This document shows, piece after piece, positions 62,701 through 64,000 of a stretch of 64,000 nt of DNA. Within the stretch, counting starts at the first letter, position 1. Each line of letters begins with the position of its first letter. The notes below the pieces were generated by a model. The model was not told the origin of the DNA and did no database searches. It saw nothing but the letters and a program-made list of their open reading frames with translations. The position numbers and the translations under genes were made by a program. The DNA is taken from contig ONDS01000010.1 of assembly GCA_900316685.1 (NCBI GenBank), positions 1 through 64,000 on the forward strand. Reading direction: 5' to 3'. The DNA is from an uncultured Prevotellaceae bacterium (GTDB lineage: Bacteria > Bacteroidota > Bacteroidia > Bacteroidales > Bacteroidaceae).

Positions 62701-64000
62701 TTGGGGTGGTTTGATCCCTCGAAAATCAAGTCCACGACGGTCTTATCTTCCGGCCATGGCATGGACTCACCCTCCGACAACTCCTCCAACTTTCGACGTT
62801 CCTCGTCACATACCATCGACAATTGGTCGAGGGGGGTGTCCTTGGGCAAACTCACCATCTGCTCCGTCACATGACGCATTGCCTTGGCAAAACTCAGCAA
62901 AAAGGACTCGTCGTACCAAGCCTCACTGGCGTCTACACGTATTTCGTACTCCTCGGCATGCACATAGATCGTACAGTTCAGCTCGTTGCGGCATTCTGGG
63001 AATGACAACTGCTTGCCTTCATAAAGTCTGCCGTCCATGGGCACCTGTTCGGGTATCATCGCACTCTGGTAACCGAAGGTGATGCCGGTGCCGCGATGCA
63101 GGTCGTCGCAGAATCGGGGCAGCGGATAGCTGCTATGGCGCAGGCCATTATACTGCTCTCGGCGTTGATGGGCGAACAGGTCGGCGAGGGTGTCGCCTTC
63201 GTTATGCGGGATGCGTTGGGGCAGCGTCTGAACGAACATGCCATAGGCGCTGCGCAAACGGCGGTCGCCACGGCCATGAGACAGACTGAGATATGATACG
63301 TCGCGCTCGCCACTGAAACGGGAGAGCGCCAGACTGAAAGCGGAGGCGAACAAGGTGCTGCTGGCAACTTCCATCAGCTCACACCATACATCGATGGCGT
63401 GTCGCTCAACCATTGTACTTGTTCGCAGGTACCGACCCCAGGGATGGGCGGGAATTATGCCTAAATGGGTGAAAGGGTGGGTCTTGAAACGATCGATATG
63501 GTAGGTGCGGTCGGAGGCGTAGCGTGACGACTCCCTCTGCTGCTCTTCTACGATGGCTTGTTCCAATATGCCGTAATGTTGCTCATCCAAAGGCTGGCCG
63601 ATGTATGCCCTGGGGAGGTCGGTGCCAAGGAAAAGATGCGAGATGGTCAGCCCGTCGGCGATGAGGTGGTGGAAGTCCAGCAACAGGTAGTGGTGCTCGG
63701 GGGTCTCAATCAGTTCGAAACGGCAGAGTGGACCTTCAGATGGATGGAAAGGGCGAACGAAATGATGGTGGATATACTCATGGGTGGCGTCTTCTGGAAG
63801 GATTCGTCGTGTGATGGGTATGACAATGCTTTCATCGATGAACTGGAAGGGCTTACCCCGTTCATCCGTTCCTATGCGGATACGACTCTCCCTGCGCATC
63901 TTCAACACCTTGCGAAGGGCTGATTCCAATCGGTCGGCATCTATCTCAAGACCGTAGGCGATGCACACGGGCAAGTTCCAGCATGTGGCATCGGACTTCG
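59796..64000 (-). CDS. Nonribosomal peptide synthetase module C-A-T-R, cut by the window edge
   Basis: The frame runs open to base 64000 (upstream of the TTG at 63974 it still reads SDATCWNLP, a condensation-domain opening), so the start is outside. About 1400 residues seen. Condensation domain with HHLIADG near 122 (complete HHxxxDG). Adenylation domain with YTSGSTGKPKG, NTYGPTEFTVN and YHTGDLVRW. Carrier site FFDMGGTSLAVM. Terminal reductase with SGVTGYLGRFVL and YDYSK, which releases the chain as an aldehyde or alcohol. Two in-frame insertions of repeat origin lie in the adenylation domain (62545-62712 and 62072-62238). The amino acid chosen cannot be given with confidence. Confidence 0.88.
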   Translation of the reverse strand, partial: KSDATCWNLPVCIAYGLEIDADRLESALRKVLKMRRESRIRIGTDERGKPFQFIDESIVIPITRRILPEDATHEYIHHHFVRPFHPSEGPLCRFELIETPEHHYLLLDFHHLIADGLTISHLFLGTDLPRAYIGQPLDEQHYGILEQAIVEEQQRESSRYASDRTYHIDRFKTHPFTHLGIIPAHPWGRYLRTSTMVERHAIDVWCELMEVASSTLFASAFSLALSRFSGERDVSYLSLSHGRGDRRLRSAYGMFVQTLPQRIPHNEGDTLADLFAHQRREQYNGLRHSSYPLPRFCDDLHRGTGITFGYQSAMIPEQVPMDGRLYEGKQLSFPECRNELNCTIYVHAEEYEIRVDASEAWYDESFLLSFAKAMRHVTEQMVSLPKDTPLDQLSMVCDEERRKLEELSEGESMPWPEDKTVVDLIFEGSNHPKNPPRPSQREGEEIGMGHFLTNHPQNPPQPSQREGEGIGMGHLLTNHPCPSFGKGGEELVSFEKGGRTAIHDKYGTMSYEELGHQVEELSTALRSRGIGQGDIVALLLPRDRRFVVAALGVMHSGAAYLPLDVSHPALRLQQLIADSHAKMVIRGKDDNGLHNKGLNDYELHGLYELDSKGIEDNRSNGFNDYNDYNESDDNELHGLDGLEDEMVTDDALAYIIYTSGSTGKPKGVMVGHRALCHFVSVTARLWHLDEHSRISCHASFAFDASVEDLYPVLTVGGTLYLPDEATRKDLHALRRYIADNKITGGCYSPQFALMLCDGHPLSVDYLCVGGDKMSRRPQVGGRVMNTYGPTEFTVNATYYDVAPDHQGDIPIGRPLPNQCAYVLDYAGKMLPRGIVGELCLGGTQMAQGYWRMPEESAAHFKYHADLGKKLYHTGDLVRWNVDGELEYHGRKDDQIELHGQRIEPGEVERALTSLDGMLQAVVSLQGDTLCVHYTSDGSTDEQELRRQLRTSLPPYMIPQLWQRMERLPLTANDKVDRKGLPRIEPQHQAIVAAKNEREQQLLELFRSILETDAIGVTDNFFDMGGTSLAVMELVERAKERGLHIDYASVYRWGNVRALASHLRTSSTEHRPLWHVPEGFSPVVIPSCQTTHRHIGNLLLSGVTGYLGRFVLAEYLRQESGTAFCLVRGKDEASCHERLWRAVLPLLGEEHWEDYAPRIEVIRGDIVDSTVFNALESLEPALDTAIHCAANVNHYAPEDELWRTNVEGTRQMIGFCARHHMPLVHLSTLSIGGIDDEGRFLHLSEKEYFKGQSFLAPYDYSKFMAEHVILEALGRGELQGFIVRPGFLLPPEGREDLQPERSDLFSSLMLVVKELGILPKRWEKMPLNMSRVNTTARELLSISRMLDALPIHHLRCSSERTFGELLRERCPSARVVDDDIFLRAFGSLRQDPRYAALGVFL
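62072..62238 (-). repeat. In-frame repeat-derived insertion in the adenylation domain (second)
   Basis: Built from aatccgtgtaattc and aatcgttataatcg words; encodes a stretch rich in Asn, Asp, Gly, Leu (NDYNDYNESDDNELHG). It lies between the ...MVIRGKDD segment and DDALAYIIYTSGSTG. The same words are intergenic near 19683. Confidence 0.7.
62545..62712 (-). repeat. In-frame palindromic-repeat insertion in the adenylation domain (first)
   Basis: Two near-identical units plus a third shortened one, each encoding a segment like NPPRPSQREGEEIGMGHFLT. It sits between VDLIFEGS and GGRTAIHDKYGTMSYEEL, where adenylation domains have a short linker. DNA blocks match the intergenic repeats at 55434-55645 and 33330-33422. 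Confidence 0.8.

Overview
The window reads as a chromosome segment of a Bacteroidales bacterium, most likely Prevotella-like. Several promoters match the Bacteroidota form (TTTG, about 19-20 bp, TAnnTTTG). Family-level markers agree: a 287-residue primary sigma factor, an ECF sigma / short anti-sigma / TonB-receptor trio, a type IX-like sorted surface protein, GldB-like and DUF4861 proteins, and no strong Shine-Dalgarno sites. No rRNA, tRNA, CRISPR array or intact insertion sequence was seen. The one clear RNA gene is rnpB.

Layout. 1-5342: a small integrative element beside the 3' end of mnmE, with a tyrosine recombinase, a helix-turn-helix partner, an AbiE-like nucleotidyltransferase/regulator pair and a phosphoesterase; related iterons occur at both sides. 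5343-14010: housekeeping genes (mnmE, nucleoside phosphorylase, TtcA-type thiolase, fused Nfn-like oxidoreductase, serS, GtrA protein, rpmA, rplU). 14011-14934 is gene-poor but holds a candidate small RNA. 14935-30755: GH2 glycosidase, two DUF4861 proteins, GldB-like lipoprotein, ECF/FecR/TonB receptor trio, DPP-IV peptidase, and the iorA-iorB-aminotransferase operon. 30868-33059: a four-gene operon (PqqD-like, S26-like peptidase, HprK-like kinase, secreted protein) that looks like a peptide-modification cassette without an obvious precursor. 33426-42266: rpoD, HtrA protease, rnpB, YihY, YkvA/DUF1232, a regulatory-domain secreted protein and gdhA.

42534-53663 is an accessory, defence-like island, and the most novel part. 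Two proteins share an N-terminal leader and a C-terminal domain resembling the C-terminal domain of FtsZ, but carry different centres: a nucleoside deoxyribosyltransferase-like fold in one and a DNA polymerase III alpha (DnaE) core that has lost its catalytic aspartates in the other. Between and beside them are a tryptophan-repeat protein, a small frameshifted gene, a PLD-type nuclease, two adjacent DUF262 (GmrSD-like) proteins, a coiled-coil protein, a DEDD exonuclease and a WYL regulator. A dyad (GCCA-N5-TGGC followed by AGAGG or a close variant) lies beside the -7 elements of the modular genes and of the WYL gene itself, which suggests one regulon.

53940-64000: an anchored beta-propeller protein, a short conserved-looking peptide, a 1198-residue surface protein with dockerin and cohesin-like parts, and a nonribosomal peptide synthetase (C-A-T-reductase) cut by the right edge. 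The synthetase contains two in-frame insertions made from repeats that elsewhere in the window are intergenic. Dispersed palindromic and pyrimidine-rich repeats are a general trait of this genome and here have entered coding sequence. All calls come from reading the sequence; no database search was run.
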